This document shows positions 16,514 to 25,600 of a stretch of DNA of 32,505 nt, in pieces (positions within the stretch are counted from its first letter, which is position 1; each line of letters starts with the position of its first letter). Below the pieces are notes generated by a model. It was not told the origin of the DNA. It searched no databases and saw nothing but the letters and a program-made list of their open reading frames with translations. The stretch spans positions 1 to 32,505 of the forward strand of contig NZ_WOTH01000033.1 in the NCBI RefSeq assembly GCF_011516945.1, given 5' to 3'. The DNA is from Acetobacter estunensis (lineage in GTDB: Bacteria; Pseudomonadota; Alphaproteobacteria; Acetobacterales; Acetobacteraceae). The position numbers and the translations under genes were made by a program.

Positions 16514-17683
16514 ATGTCTCCCCCTGAGGCTCCACTGATCTGGCTTCTCGCGGGGGAGGCCAGCGGGGACGTGCTGGGCGCGCGCTTGATGGCAGCGCTC
16601 CGGCATCGCTGCCCGCAGGCTCGCTTCACAGGCATCGGCGGTCCACGCATGGAGCAGGCGGGGTTACGCAGCCTGTTTCCCATGCCCGACCTTGCCGTGA
16701 TGGGGCTGGTCGAAATCCTGCCGCGCATCCGTCATCTGTCCCGTCGCCTCGATCAGGCTGTGGCCGACATCGAGCGCCAGCGTCCCGATCTTGTCGTGAC
16801 CATAGACAGTCCCGGTTTTGCCCTGCGCCTGCTGCGCCGCATCAAGGATCTGGGCATCCCCCGTGTGCATTACGTGGCTCCGCAGGTCTGGGCGTGGCGC
16901 GAACACCGGGTGAAAAAATTTCCCGGCCTGTGGGACCGGCTTCTGGTGCTTCTGCCGTTTGAGGAAGACTTCTTCCGCCGCCATGGCCTCGCGGCCCGCT
17001 TCGTGGGGCATCCCGTGCTCCAGTCCGGCGCAGACACGGGAGACGCCGCCCGCTTTCGCGCCCGCCATCACATCCCCGAACAAGCGCCCGTGCTGGTGCT
17101 GATGCCCGGAAGCCGCCGTTCGGAAGCACCACGCCTGCTGCCCGTCTTTGGCGCGATGCTCACACTTCTGCGCCAGCGTCTGCCGGACGTGGTGCCGGTC
17201 ATTCCGGTTTCGCCGGTCGTGGCCGAAGCGGTGTTGAAGGCCACGGCAGACTGGCCTGTCCGCCCGGTGATCGTAACCGATCTGGCAGACAAGCACGACG
17301 CCTTCGCCGCCGCCGCCGCCGCTCTCACCAAGTCCGGCACGTCCACTCTTGAACTTGCGCTGGCGGGCGTGCCCATGGCCGTGACCTATCGGGTCAATCC
17401 CCTCACCGCCTTTCTCGCCCGCCGACTGATCCGCGTGCCCTATGTCGCGATGGTGAACCTGCTGTCGGGTCACGCTCTTGTGCCCGAACTTCTGCAGCAG
17501 GACTGCCGCCCCGACCGACTGGCCAAAACCGTGGTGCGGCTTATGACGGACCCCATCCAGCGCGCGCGGCAGAAAGCGGGATTTACCGAACTTCTGCGCG
17601 GCCTTGAGGGACCGGACCATCTGGATCCGGCGGATGCCGCCGCCACGGACATTCTCTCCCTCCTTCACTCCGCCACCCGCTGA
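16514..17683 (+). CDS. lpxB: lipid-A-disaccharide synthase
   Basis: This 389-residue GT-B glycosyltransferase is of the normal length for LpxB, which joins UDP-2,3-diacylglucosamine and lipid X to form the lipid A disaccharide at the inner face of the membrane. Diagnostic motifs are LLAGEASGDVLGARL (residues 11-25), TGIGGPRME, VVTIDSPGFALRL with Asp98, HYVAPQVWAWREHR, LMPGSRRSE and TKSGTSTLELAL. The ATG at 16514 is chosen because the protein start then matches the family; an open frame extends far upstream but is a shadow of the preceding gene. The ribosome site is weak, so it may rely on coupling to the preceding exported-protein gene. The usual neighbours lpxA and fabZ are not here. Confidence 0.93.
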   Translation: MSPPEAPLIWLLAGEASGDVLGARLMAALRHRCPQARFTGIGGPRMEQAGLRSLFPMPDLAVMGLVEILPRIRHLSRRLDQAVADIERQRPDLVVTIDSPGFALRLLRRIKDLGIPRVHYVAPQVWAWREHRVKKFPGLWDRLLVLLPFEEDFFRRHGLAARFVGHPVLQSGADTGDAARFRARHHIPEQAPVLVLMPGSRRSEAPRLLPVFGAMLTLLRQRLPDVVPVIPVSPVVAEAVLKATADWPVRPVIVTDLADKHDAFAAAAAALTKSGTSTLELALAGVPMAVTYRVNPLTAFLARRLIRVPYVAMVNLLSGHALVPELLQQDCRPDRLAKTVVRLMTDPIQRARQKAGFTELLRGLEGPDHLDPADAAATDILSLLHSATR

Positions 17684-17797
17684 ACGGACAAGCTTCGGCC
17701 ACCCGTCCACCAGCCATGTGCGTCAGCCGCTTCCTGCGCACGTCTCATCATGCTTGCTTGCAGCGGAACCAAGGGCAGCGGAGGAGGAGAAAGCGGC

Positions 17798-18307
17798 ATG
17801 CACCGGGCAGTTACAGCGATGGTGGGATTGCTCGTTCTCTCTGGCACAGCCACAGCGCAGCAGGTCCGTATCTGCGCCCAGCAGGACCCGATCGACGCGG
17901 CCGCGTGGCATCAGCTTTTCGCCAACGGACCGATTGGGGTTCCGGCTGACACGATTTTCGTATTCGCGGGCTATTCGAAAGGGCCGCCCACTGCCTTGGC
18001 CAGTAACACGGTCGAGGGCGAAAAACGCACCGAGGCGTTCATCACCACCGCCCCCGCCTCTCTCACGCAGGCAAAGCCCTGCGCGACAGTGGCGGCCATG
18101 GTGGGGCGTTCGGAAACCTGGGTCTGGAACGGCCAGCCCATCCGCCCTGACAAATTGCAATATTTTCAGGTCTTCGGACTGCTGACGCCAGATGGCGTGG
18201 ACACGTCCTTCGACGCCTCCGGCGCCTCCATGCAATGGGCGGCCCAGAACCAGCAACTCGACGCCCGTGTGCTGTCCACTCTGACGGCTCCCCGGGACGT
18301 GCCCTGA
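17798..18307 (+). CDS. small exported protein of unknown function
   Basis: This 169-residue product begins with a clear signal peptide (MHRAVTAMVGLLVLSGTATA, cleaved before QQ). The mature domain is soluble, with two cysteines (VRICAQQ and KPCATV) that could form a disulfide in the periplasm, and a WVWNGQPI segment. The ATG at 17798 has a GGAGGAGGAGA site about 11 bases upstream; an earlier in-frame ATG at 17750 has none. It follows lpxB by 114 bases on the same strand. No family is recognised. Confidence 0.6.
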   Translation: MHRAVTAMVGLLVLSGTATAQQVRICAQQDPIDAAAWHQLFANGPIGVPADTIFVFAGYSKGPPTALASNTVEGEKRTEAFITTAPASLTQAKPCATVAAMVGRSETWVWNGQPIRPDKLQYFQVFGLLTPDGVDTSFDASGASMQWAAQNQQLDARVLSTLTAPRDVP

Positions 18308-18433
18308 AAGAGCAGGATCGCCGTTTTTCCAACAAAAAGACGGTTCATTCTTACATTTTGAAACGGGTATGCCGTATTACCAGCCGATACGGTCTCGCAA
18401 ACTACGCCTTGGAATAACAGCAGGATGTTGCTG

Positions 18434-18838
18434 ATGAAAAAGATAGGTCTCACCACCCTTACCCTTTTGACCCTTGCCGTCACAGCGACCGATCTGCGCG
18501 CCCAGACCTCGGATGGCGGAGGTGGCTGGCAGTCGATCGGTCAATCCATGTTCGATGCCGCGCGTCAGTCCGGTGAAAACGCGGTGCGCCAGAATCTGCA
18601 GAACACCACTTCGGGCGTGGACAATCGCATCAACGACTATCGTAACGGTCTAATTCAGCGTGAGCAGTCGGCCACCAACTCCTGGCAGCAGGAAAAGGAT
18701 GGCGTGAACAATCGCATCAACAGCTATCGCGACGGCGTCTCCAACCGTGAGCAGGCCGCAACCGATGCATGGAAACAGAAGAAAGACCAACTCAAGGCCA
18801 CCCGGGATTCGGCGAACTCCCTTCTGGGTCAGTGGTGA
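18434..18838 (+). CDS. small exported helical protein with a 29-residue tandem repeat
   Basis: This 134-residue product starts MKKIGLTTLTLLTLAVTATDLRAQT, a good signal peptide with cleavage after LRA. The mature chain is glycine-rich at first and then contains two near-identical 29-residue units, GVDNRINDYRNG.. and GVNNRINSYRDG.., each with REQ(S/A)AT.(S/A)W in its second half. They are rich in Gln, Asn, Lys and Arg and predicted to be helical or coiled. AGCAGG lies upstream of the ATG; another in-frame ATG is at 18425. The function is unknown. The pattern resembles secreted or surface-associated helical repeats, but I make no assignment. Confidence 0.62.
   Translation: MKKIGLTTLTLLTLAVTATDLRAQTSDGGGGWQSIGQSMFDAARQSGENAVRQNLQNTTSGVDNRINDYRNGLIQREQSATNSWQQEKDGVNNRINSYRDGVSNREQAATDAWKQKKDQLKATRDSANSLLGQW
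18614..18787 (+). repeat. two 87-base tandem coding repeats
   Basis: Units 18614-18700 and 18701-18787 are exactly 87 bases each, encode 29 residues each and share long identical blocks such as AATCGCATCAAC and CGTGAGCAG. They look like a recent in-frame duplication, or a repeat kept under selection. Confidence 0.85.
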
Positions 18839-19240
18839 CACGCGCATATTTTGCGAAAAAGTTACCACTTGCGATGCCATGAACGGTGGATGAACTGAGG
18901 CCTGCACGACCTCAGTTCATCGCGGCTTCCGTCTCGATAAAAAGCCGGTTTCTCGCATGCATCCTCAAATAATCACCAAACACACCCCAACATTCGTCTG
19001 CACCCGGCCGCAAGAGCAACACCGTCTCAACGGAACATGACGGGCGTTTTGCCGTGGCCCGGCGTGCAACACCACGCATTGCATCTCGTCATGAAAGCCA
19101 CTCATTTCACTCGGGCTTGCCTTTCCGCACACGCCCCGCGTTTACCTTCCTGCAAAAAATACCGGGCACAAAAAGGAGAACTGGAAATCTGTGCTCGTGA
19201 CAGAGTATAGGGTGTCCCACAGATCACGCTCCATAAGGGT
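18839..19240. other. gene-free stretch
   Basis: This stretch of about 400 bases holds the inverted repeat at 18889-18921 and otherwise no reading frame with protein-like character. It should contain the promoter of the CNNM-type gene downstream. I could not pick a convincing -35/-10 pair. No tRNA or known riboswitch fold was recognised. Confidence 0.6.
18889..18921 (+). terminator. 12-base-pair hairpin after the repeat-protein gene
   Basis: GATGAACTGAGG is exactly mirrored by CCTCAGTTCATC across a 9-base loop, 50 bases past the stop. No T-run follows, so it may be a factor-assisted terminator or an mRNA-stabilising hairpin. Confidence 0.5.
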
Positions 19241-19282
19241 ATGATCGCCAACAAAACCGGTGTCCCTTGCTCCTGCTTCTGA
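19241..19282 (+). other. possible 13-codon leader peptide
   Basis: An ATG preceded by AAGGGT opens a short frame MIANKTGVPCSCF. Its TGA stop (19280-19282) overlaps the ATG (19282) of the CNNM-type gene as TGATG. The downstream ATG itself has no ribosome site, so translation may be coupled through this leader. It is speculative because such short frames arise by chance. Confidence 0.25.
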
Positions 19283-20583
19283 TGGGCGTCCTCGCTGTCG
19301 TCCTGCTCATTGCCATCAACATCCTCATCTCGCTTTCCGAGATCTCGTTCGCCGCTGCCCGCGACGTCCGACTACGATCCCGCTCTGAGGCGGGAGATGA
19401 ACGCGCAACCGCCTTCCTCGCTCTGCGCCGCAACAGCGGTCAGGTGATGACGGTACTCCAGATCCTGCTCAATGCCGTAGGCATCATGGGTGGTATCATC
19501 AGTTCGGATATGCTCAGCCCGGCCATTTCAGCGATCTTCTCCGGCTGGGGGCTCTCCGCCACGACCGCCGACAGTCTTGGCTCCGCCGCAAGCTTCATTT
19601 TTATTACCGCCGCCTTCGTCATCTTTGCCGATCTGCTGCCAAAGCGGATCGCCATGAATGCACCGGATCGCATTGCTCTGGCCATCGGCTGGTTTCCCGC
19701 GACAGCTCTGCATCTGCTTTTTCCGTTCGTCTGGGTCTTCTCGAAAATCTCCGACGCACTCCTGCGGGCGCTCAAGATTCCCGCAGCGTCCGCCGTGGAA
19801 CCGGTCACGCCCGAAGATCTCCGCGCCATCCTTGCCGCCGGCACCGCCTCGGGCGTCCTGCTGGAACAGGAACATCTGATGATCCAGAACGTGCTGGGAC
19901 TTCAGGACCGCTCCGTCAGTTCCGCGATGACGCCACGTGACGAAATCGTCTATCTCGACATTCTCGAATCCGTGGAAAGCCAACGCGCGAAGGCGCTCCA
20001 GCATCCCTACTCACGCTACCCGCTGTGCAAAGGCGGTCTGGACCACGTCATCGGCTCCATCCGTATCGAGGACATCATCGTTGCGGCCGCAACCGACGCC
20101 AATGCCGCCCCCCTTACCCGTCTGCGCCGCGATGTGCTGTCCGTGCCCGAGACGCTCAACCTGTGGGATACGCTGGCGCAGCTCGATACGTTGGGCACAG
20201 GCTTCGCGCTCATCATCAGTGAATACGGAACCGTCGTGGGTCTCATCACCTACAAGGACATCATGGGAGCACTGACGGACGGTCTGGCCACACCGTTCGA
20301 GGAACAGCTCATCGTCCGACGCAATGACAACTCATGGCTGATCGACGGCGCCGCCCCCATTGGAGACGTCATTCGCGAACTCGGCGTGACGGACCTGCCC
20401 GACAGCACCAATTTCGACACCATCGCGGGTTTCGTCATGCATCGCCTGCGACGTATGGCCCGAAAGGCCGATCACACGGATGCGGCCGGTTTCCGTTTCG
20501 AAGTTGTGGACGTCGAAGGTTTTCGCATCAACCAGCTTCTGGTGACGCGCACTACGGCGGATCAGGATGTCTTGGCGCCCTGA
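19282..20583 (+). CDS. CNNM/CorC (HlyC) family membrane protein with CBS domains
   Basis: This 433-residue protein has a DUF21 (CNNM) membrane domain in residues 1 to about 170, with the conserved SEISFAAAR motif after the first helix and further helices at SSDMLSPAISAIF, AASFIFITAAFVIFADLLPKR and LAIGWFPATALHLLF. A CBS-domain pair follows at about 200-330, including MTPRDEIVYLD and ALIISEYGTVVGLITYKDIMGAL. A CorC_HlyC domain (about 340-425) ends the protein. The family is linked to magnesium/cobalt homeostasis and ion transport and is often named hemolysin without good reason. The start at the ATG 19282 keeps the first helix; a TTG at 19267 is also possible. It is divergent in context from its neighbours and converges on the guanidine operon. 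Confidence 0.86.
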   Translation: MGVLAVVLLIAINILISLSEISFAAARDVRLRSRSEAGDERATAFLALRRNSGQVMTVLQILLNAVGIMGGIISSDMLSPAISAIFSGWGLSATTADSLGSAASFIFITAAFVIFADLLPKRIAMNAPDRIALAIGWFPATALHLLFPFVWVFSKISDALLRALKIPAASAVEPVTPEDLRAILAAGTASGVLLEQEHLMIQNVLGLQDRSVSSAMTPRDEIVYLDILESVESQRAKALQHPYSRYPLCKGGLDHVIGSIRIEDIIVAAATDANAAPLTRLRRDVLSVPETLNLWDTLAQLDTLGTGFALIISEYGTVVGLITYKDIMGALTDGLATPFEEQLIVRRNDNSWLIDGAAPIGDVIRELGVTDLPDSTNFDTIAGFVMHRLRRMARKADHTDAAGFRFEVVDVEGFRINQLLVTRTTADQDVLAP

Positions 20584-20708
20584 CAGGCAGGAAACCTCGA
20601 ATAGTCCATGAGAGCATAGCGCCGCAGCATAACGTCTGCCACGGCGATGTGGATCATCGCCTCTGCGACGCTGCGATCAAACGCGGTTCGCATGCGACAA
20701 TCATCCAT
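20562..20708 (-). pseudogene. possible degenerate IS5/IS1031-type transposase tail
   Basis: A 48-codon frame reads MDDCRMRTAFDRSVAEAMIH and then IAVADVMLRRYA. Its core resembles the C-terminus of IS5-group transposases (YDKTA..., IxxAS..., WLRHFV). It also resembles, more weakly, the transposase tail at the right edge of this window, where CATCGC/IHIA-type sequence recurs. No other transposase parts are nearby. It lies between the convergent CNNM and allophanate hydrolase genes and overlaps the former by 22 bases. It could also be a chance frame. Confidence 0.35.
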
Positions 20709-20765
20709 CTTGATTTCATGAATTAGGCACAAAAACACAAATAACTTTCAAACCACGCAGCAGGA

Positions 20766-22568
20766 TCACCGCTCCGTCATGTAATACCGCCAGCCACCCG
20801 TCTCGGTAATGTCCGTGCCACTGCGAGCCACGGCTTCGCTACAGAGGAACCCGCAGACTTCCTTTCCATCCGCCAAGGTAATCCGTCCAATGGACATCGG
20901 TTGCAGAACGGAGGCGACAAAACGTCCGAAGCCTGCGGCATCCAGTTCATAGACCTCCACTTCCAACCCTTCTCCCACAAAACCTCGCTCGCGTACCAGT
21001 CCGGGCTTGGGTGGCGTCGCATTGGGCAGCGCAAAAAGCCGGTAGTCCGGTGCGGTGCGTGTAGTGGCTCTTAGGACAGCGTGCTCCTGCTCAAGCTGCC
21101 AATGCAGGGGAAATCCTTTCAGATGAGCCCCAACCACAGCCAGAAGCACGCGCTCACTGGATGGGATCTCCTCCGCTTTTTCCCCCATGGGGCGATCCGT
21201 GCGCGCGGCCCCAACGGCTTCACCCAAAGCTTCGTGAAAACGTCCAGCCAGTGCCGCCAGATCCTCATCCGTAAAAGCCGGAGCCACGAATGTCACACCG
21301 AAAGGAAGGCCATCTGGCGCAAAGCCAGCAGGAACAGCGCAGGCCGCCATATCGAGCAGATTCACGAAATTCGTGTATGCCCCGAGCAGACTATTGGCCG
21401 CAATGGGCCGATCAATGACTTCCTGTTTCGTGACGATACGCGGCGCGGTCGGCAGCAGCATGACGTCAAAATCAGCCCACATACGCTGTGCCACTTGCTG
21501 AAAACCATGCTGACGATAGATCCCCTCAAAGACATCTGTGGCGGTATATTTTTCAGCATCGTCAATGATGGTGCCAACGGTGGGATCCATATCCTTTCGA
21601 TGTGTGCGATGAAACTCCTTTATGGCCGCAAGCCGTTCGACGACGAAAGGTCCACTATAGAGCAGCGCTGCCGTATTCTTGAGAGGCGCAAAATCCAGTT
21701 CGACAGGTGTGCCCCCAAGCTGTTCAAGCAGACGGATGGCCCGGGCGTAGAGGACGGCATTTCCCTCATTACCATCGAAAAAGCGATCTTCTTTCCGCAG
21801 AATCCCGAAACGAAATGTCGTGAGCGGCAAAGGACGCGAACACAGCGCACGTGAATAAGGTGCCCGCTCGTCTGGCGCTCCCGCAATCCGCTCCACTTTC
21901 CACGCATCGGACGTAGAACCCGCAAAAACCGATATACAATCAAGAGATTCACAAGCGGGGACGAGTCCATACGTGCTGAGAATACCGCGTGACGGTTTGA
22001 GTCCGACGATGTTGTTGAACGCCGCCGGAACCCGTCCCGAACCCGCTGTATCCGTTCCAAGCGCAAACGACACCAATCCGGCCGCAACAGCCACAGCCGA
22101 ACCGGAACTTGAACCACCCGAAACATACTCAGGACTAAACACGGAATGCGGTTGACCATAAGGCGAGCGCATCCCGACAAGACCGGTCGCAAACTGATCA
22201 AGATTGGTCTTGCCGATGACAATGGCTCCGGCAGCTTCCAGACGCTGCACAACCTCAGCACTTTCACTGGGCTCATAAGCGAACGCAGGACAGGCTGCCG
22301 TTGTCGGCAGACCTGCAACGTCAATATTGTCTTTCACTGCAAACGGAATGCCATAAAGCGGCAGATCGGCAGCAGGCTGTCCCTCCAGTTCGACTGCACG
22401 AGCGAGAAGGCGTTCTGTCGGAACACGACTGATCCAGACGGCGGGATCTTTGACGGCATAAGCATTGATGCGCGCAACAACTTCACGCACGATATCTGTC
22501 GGCGTAAGTGTTTCGGCACGACAGGCGGAAAGAAGGGATTCTATCTGCAACATGTTTGGCAGGTTCAT
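20766..22568 (-). CDS. atzF: allophanate hydrolase
   Basis: This 600-residue amidase-signature enzyme hydrolyses allophanate to ammonia and CO2, the last step of this pathway. The Ser-cisSer-Lys triad is visible: Lys79 in GIPFAVKDNID, Ser153 in the GGSSSGSAVAVAAG loop and Ser177 in GTDTAGSGRVPAAF. A second, C-terminal domain (about 470-600) is present, as in full-length allophanate hydrolases. The ATG at 22568 has AGGAAAA upstream; an in-frame ATG at 22604 has no ribosome site. It follows the carboxylase stop by 42 bases on the same strand and is the last gene of the operon. No strong terminator was seen downstream. Confidence 0.93.
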   Translation of the reverse strand: MNLPNMLQIESLLSACRAETLTPTDIVREVVARINAYAVKDPAVWISRVPTERLLARAVELEGQPAADLPLYGIPFAVKDNIDVAGLPTTAACPAFAYEPSESAEVVQRLEAAGAIVIGKTNLDQFATGLVGMRSPYGQPHSVFSPEYVSGGSSSGSAVAVAAGLVSFALGTDTAGSGRVPAAFNNIVGLKPSRGILSTYGLVPACESLDCISVFAGSTSDAWKVERIAGAPDERAPYSRALCSRPLPLTTFRFGILRKEDRFFDGNEGNAVLYARAIRLLEQLGGTPVELDFAPLKNTAALLYSGPFVVERLAAIKEFHRTHRKDMDPTVGTIIDDAEKYTATDVFEGIYRQHGFQQVAQRMWADFDVMLLPTAPRIVTKQEVIDRPIAANSLLGAYTNFVNLLDMAACAVPAGFAPDGLPFGVTFVAPAFTDEDLAALAGRFHEALGEAVGAARTDRPMGEKAEEIPSSERVLLAVVGAHLKGFPLHWQLEQEHAVLRATTRTAPDYRLFALPNATPPKPGLVRERGFVGEGLEVEVYELDAAGFGRFVASVLQPMSIGRITLADGKEVCGFLCSEAVARSGTDITETGGWRYYMTER

Positions 22569-22610
22569 GATGTTTTCCTGTTCTCTCAGCCCAGATCCAC
22601 TCATAGAAAG

Positions 22611-25600
22611 TCAGTTTGTGCGGACAACCATGATTCGTTCGCCGCCCCGCACTTCTCGCCCCTTACGACAGAGAATCTCGGTCACGACGCCGGTTGCTGG
22701 CGAGACGATTTTCATCTCCGTCTTCATGGACTCGATGATTGCAACCGTGTCCCCCACCTTCACATGATCGCCCACGTTTACGGGAAGCTGCCACACGCTG
22801 CCGGGCACCGGACTGTCCACACCCATATGCCCTTCAGGAAGGATAGACTCATCGGCCTGATTGTCGTTCGTTTCTTCCTCGAAGGTATCGAGCCCCTTCG
22901 CAATCCAGTCCTGTCGTTCCGCCTCGAAGGCCGCCTGCTGACGGGCGCGAGCCGCGGCGATCTCCTCCTTGTTAGCTTCAAGGAAAGCGCGATAATGGCG
23001 CAGACTGAACTGCGTCTTCTCGATCTTTACGGAAAAACGGCCATATGGGAACGCCGCGCGGGCCTCCATCAGTTCATCATGCGAGACAGGATAGAAACGG
23101 ATCTGATCGAAAAATCTCAGTAGCCACGGCTTACCTTCGTGAAACACATCGGTCGTTCGCCATGTATTCCAGACCTGTGTGGTGCGGCCGAAAAGCTGGT
23201 AACCGCCCGGCCCTTCCATGCCATAGATGCACATATAGCTACCGCCAATGCCCACCACATTGTCCGGCGTCCATGTACGAGCCGGATTGTACTTGGTCGT
23301 CACAAGACGATGACGCGGATCGATCGGCGTGGCGACAGGAGCACCAAGATAGACATCCCCCAACCCCATCACGAGATAAGAGGCGTTAAAGATGATCTCC
23401 TTGACCGCCTCGATGGAAGGCAATCCATTAATACGCCGGATGAACTCGATGTTGGAGGGACACCACGGCGCATTGGGCCGCACGAGTTCCTGATAACGCT
23501 GCATGGCCAGTCGCGCCTGCTCATCATCCCATGAGACAGGCAAATGCACGATGCGACTTGGCACCACGATATCGTCATCGCCCGAAGGAAGCGCTTGTTC
23601 GATGGTGTGCAAAACTTCCAGAAGCGAGGACAGCGAGATGACATCGGGGTTATAGTGAATCTGCAACGAGCGGATACCGGGTGTCAGATCGATGATCCCT
23701 TTCACCGCCTCGGTTTTCAGGCGTTCCAGCACCAGTTGGGCGCGCAGACGCAACGTAACGTCAAGTTCCGGCGGCCCAAATTCAAGCAACAGATAGTTCT
23801 CACCCGCGCGACGATACACAACCGGAATCTCGCCTTCGGAACGAAGCAGAATGGGACTGTCACCCTCAATCGGCGTGGATAGGAAAGCGACACTCACCGG
23901 TTGCGGCTGCACTCGGCGAAAACGCACCTTGTCGCCCGGATGGAGTTGCCCAATCTTCCACAACTCATCGCGCGTGAGCACGGCGGGGCAGACAAAGCCA
24001 CCCAGGCTCGGACCATCGGGGCCGAGCAGGATGGGCATATCACCGGTAAAGTCGATTGCGCCGATGGCATAGGCGTTATCGTGAATGTTCGAAGGATGCA
24101 GCCCTGCCTCACCACCATCCGTACGGGCCCAGCGGGGCTTGGGTCCGATCAGCCGGACCCCTGTGCGCGCACTGTTGAAATGAACTTCGTATTCGCTGGA
24201 AAACAGTTCCGCGATGTCCTCGTCGCGAAAGAAATCCGGTGCGCCATGAGGGCCGTACAGCACGCCCAGCTCCCATGTGCGTGTCAGTTCCGGACGATCT
24301 TCCTGCGGAATGGTGGTGACTGGCAGAGCGTCGGCCTGAGGTACCGCAAGCCGCAGAACGTCTCCCGTGCGAAGCTGACCGGTCGCATGACCGCCGAACT
24401 GACCGAGCATGAACGTAGCGCGCGATCCAAGATAAAGCGGCGCATCAATGCCACCACGAATGGCCAGATAAGTGCGGTGTCCCGCACCTTTGATCTGCCC
24501 GAAAGCCAGAACCTGACCGGCAAGAACTTCAATCGGCTCCCAGTAAGGTAGCTCTCGGCCATCCAGTGTAGCGGGCATGAATGCCCCCACCAGACCAATG
24601 GTAGCTGGTGCATTAAAACGCAGAACCGGCCCGGAAACCGTAAACTCCAAGGCAGCTACACCGTCTGCATTGCCCACAATGCGATTGGCCAGTCGAAAGT
24701 TGCGATCGTCCATCGGTCCGCTGGGCGGAACACCCACGTCCCAATATCCGATACGGCCCGGCCAATCCTGCACGGTGGATTGCAGACCCGGAGCAATGAC
24801 TTCGATTGTTGTCGGCATGTAAGAAAAACTGTTGAGCAGACCGGTGAAAACCTGCCCCTCAAGCACGGCGGGAGCAGCGGTGATGGTGCGCAGATAATCG
24901 AGATTACTTTCCAGGCCACCGATACGGGTGACTGAGAGCGTCTCGTTAAGTTTACGAAATGCTTCCTCGCGTGTGGCGCCACGCGCAATGACCTTGGCCA
25001 GCATTGGATCGTAATAAGGCGTAATTTCCGTTCCGGTCTCAATCCATCCGTCCACACGCACATCCTGTGCGAAATGTACCTCTGTCAAACGGCCTGTTGA
25101 CGGACGGAAGTTCTCTGCTGGATTCTCGGCATATACGCGGGCCTCCACCGCCGCACCCTGCGGAATAAGGCTGTCCTGCGATGGCAGGATCAAACTGCCA
25201 TCGGCCTGACGCACCATCCATTCCACCAGATCGATCCCGAACACCTCTTCCGTGACGCAATGCTCGACCTGAAGGCGCGTATTCACCTCAAGGAAATAGA
25301 ACTCCCCGCTTTCGGTATCGTAGATGAACTCCACTGTGCCTACGGATTCATACGCAACAGCAGCGCAGAGAGCGCGGGCAGCTTCACGCAATCCTTTGCG
25401 CGTCGCATCCGACAAACCAGGTGCCGGCGTTTCCTCAATGACCTTCTGGTTACGGCGCTGAAGCGAACAGTCGCGCTCACCCAGTGTGAGAATATTCCCC
25501 TTCCCGTCTCCAAAGATCTGCACTTCGACATGGCGTGCAAAAGCTATAAATTTCTCCAGAAAGACGCGAGCGTCACCAAAATTGTTGCCTCCCATGCGCG

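Noticed and set aside
18309-18433. Regulatory RNA from the CCGTAT...ATACGG dyad before the repeat-protein gene
   Set aside because: The stem is only six base pairs and nothing else in the 125-base gap supports a structured RNA.
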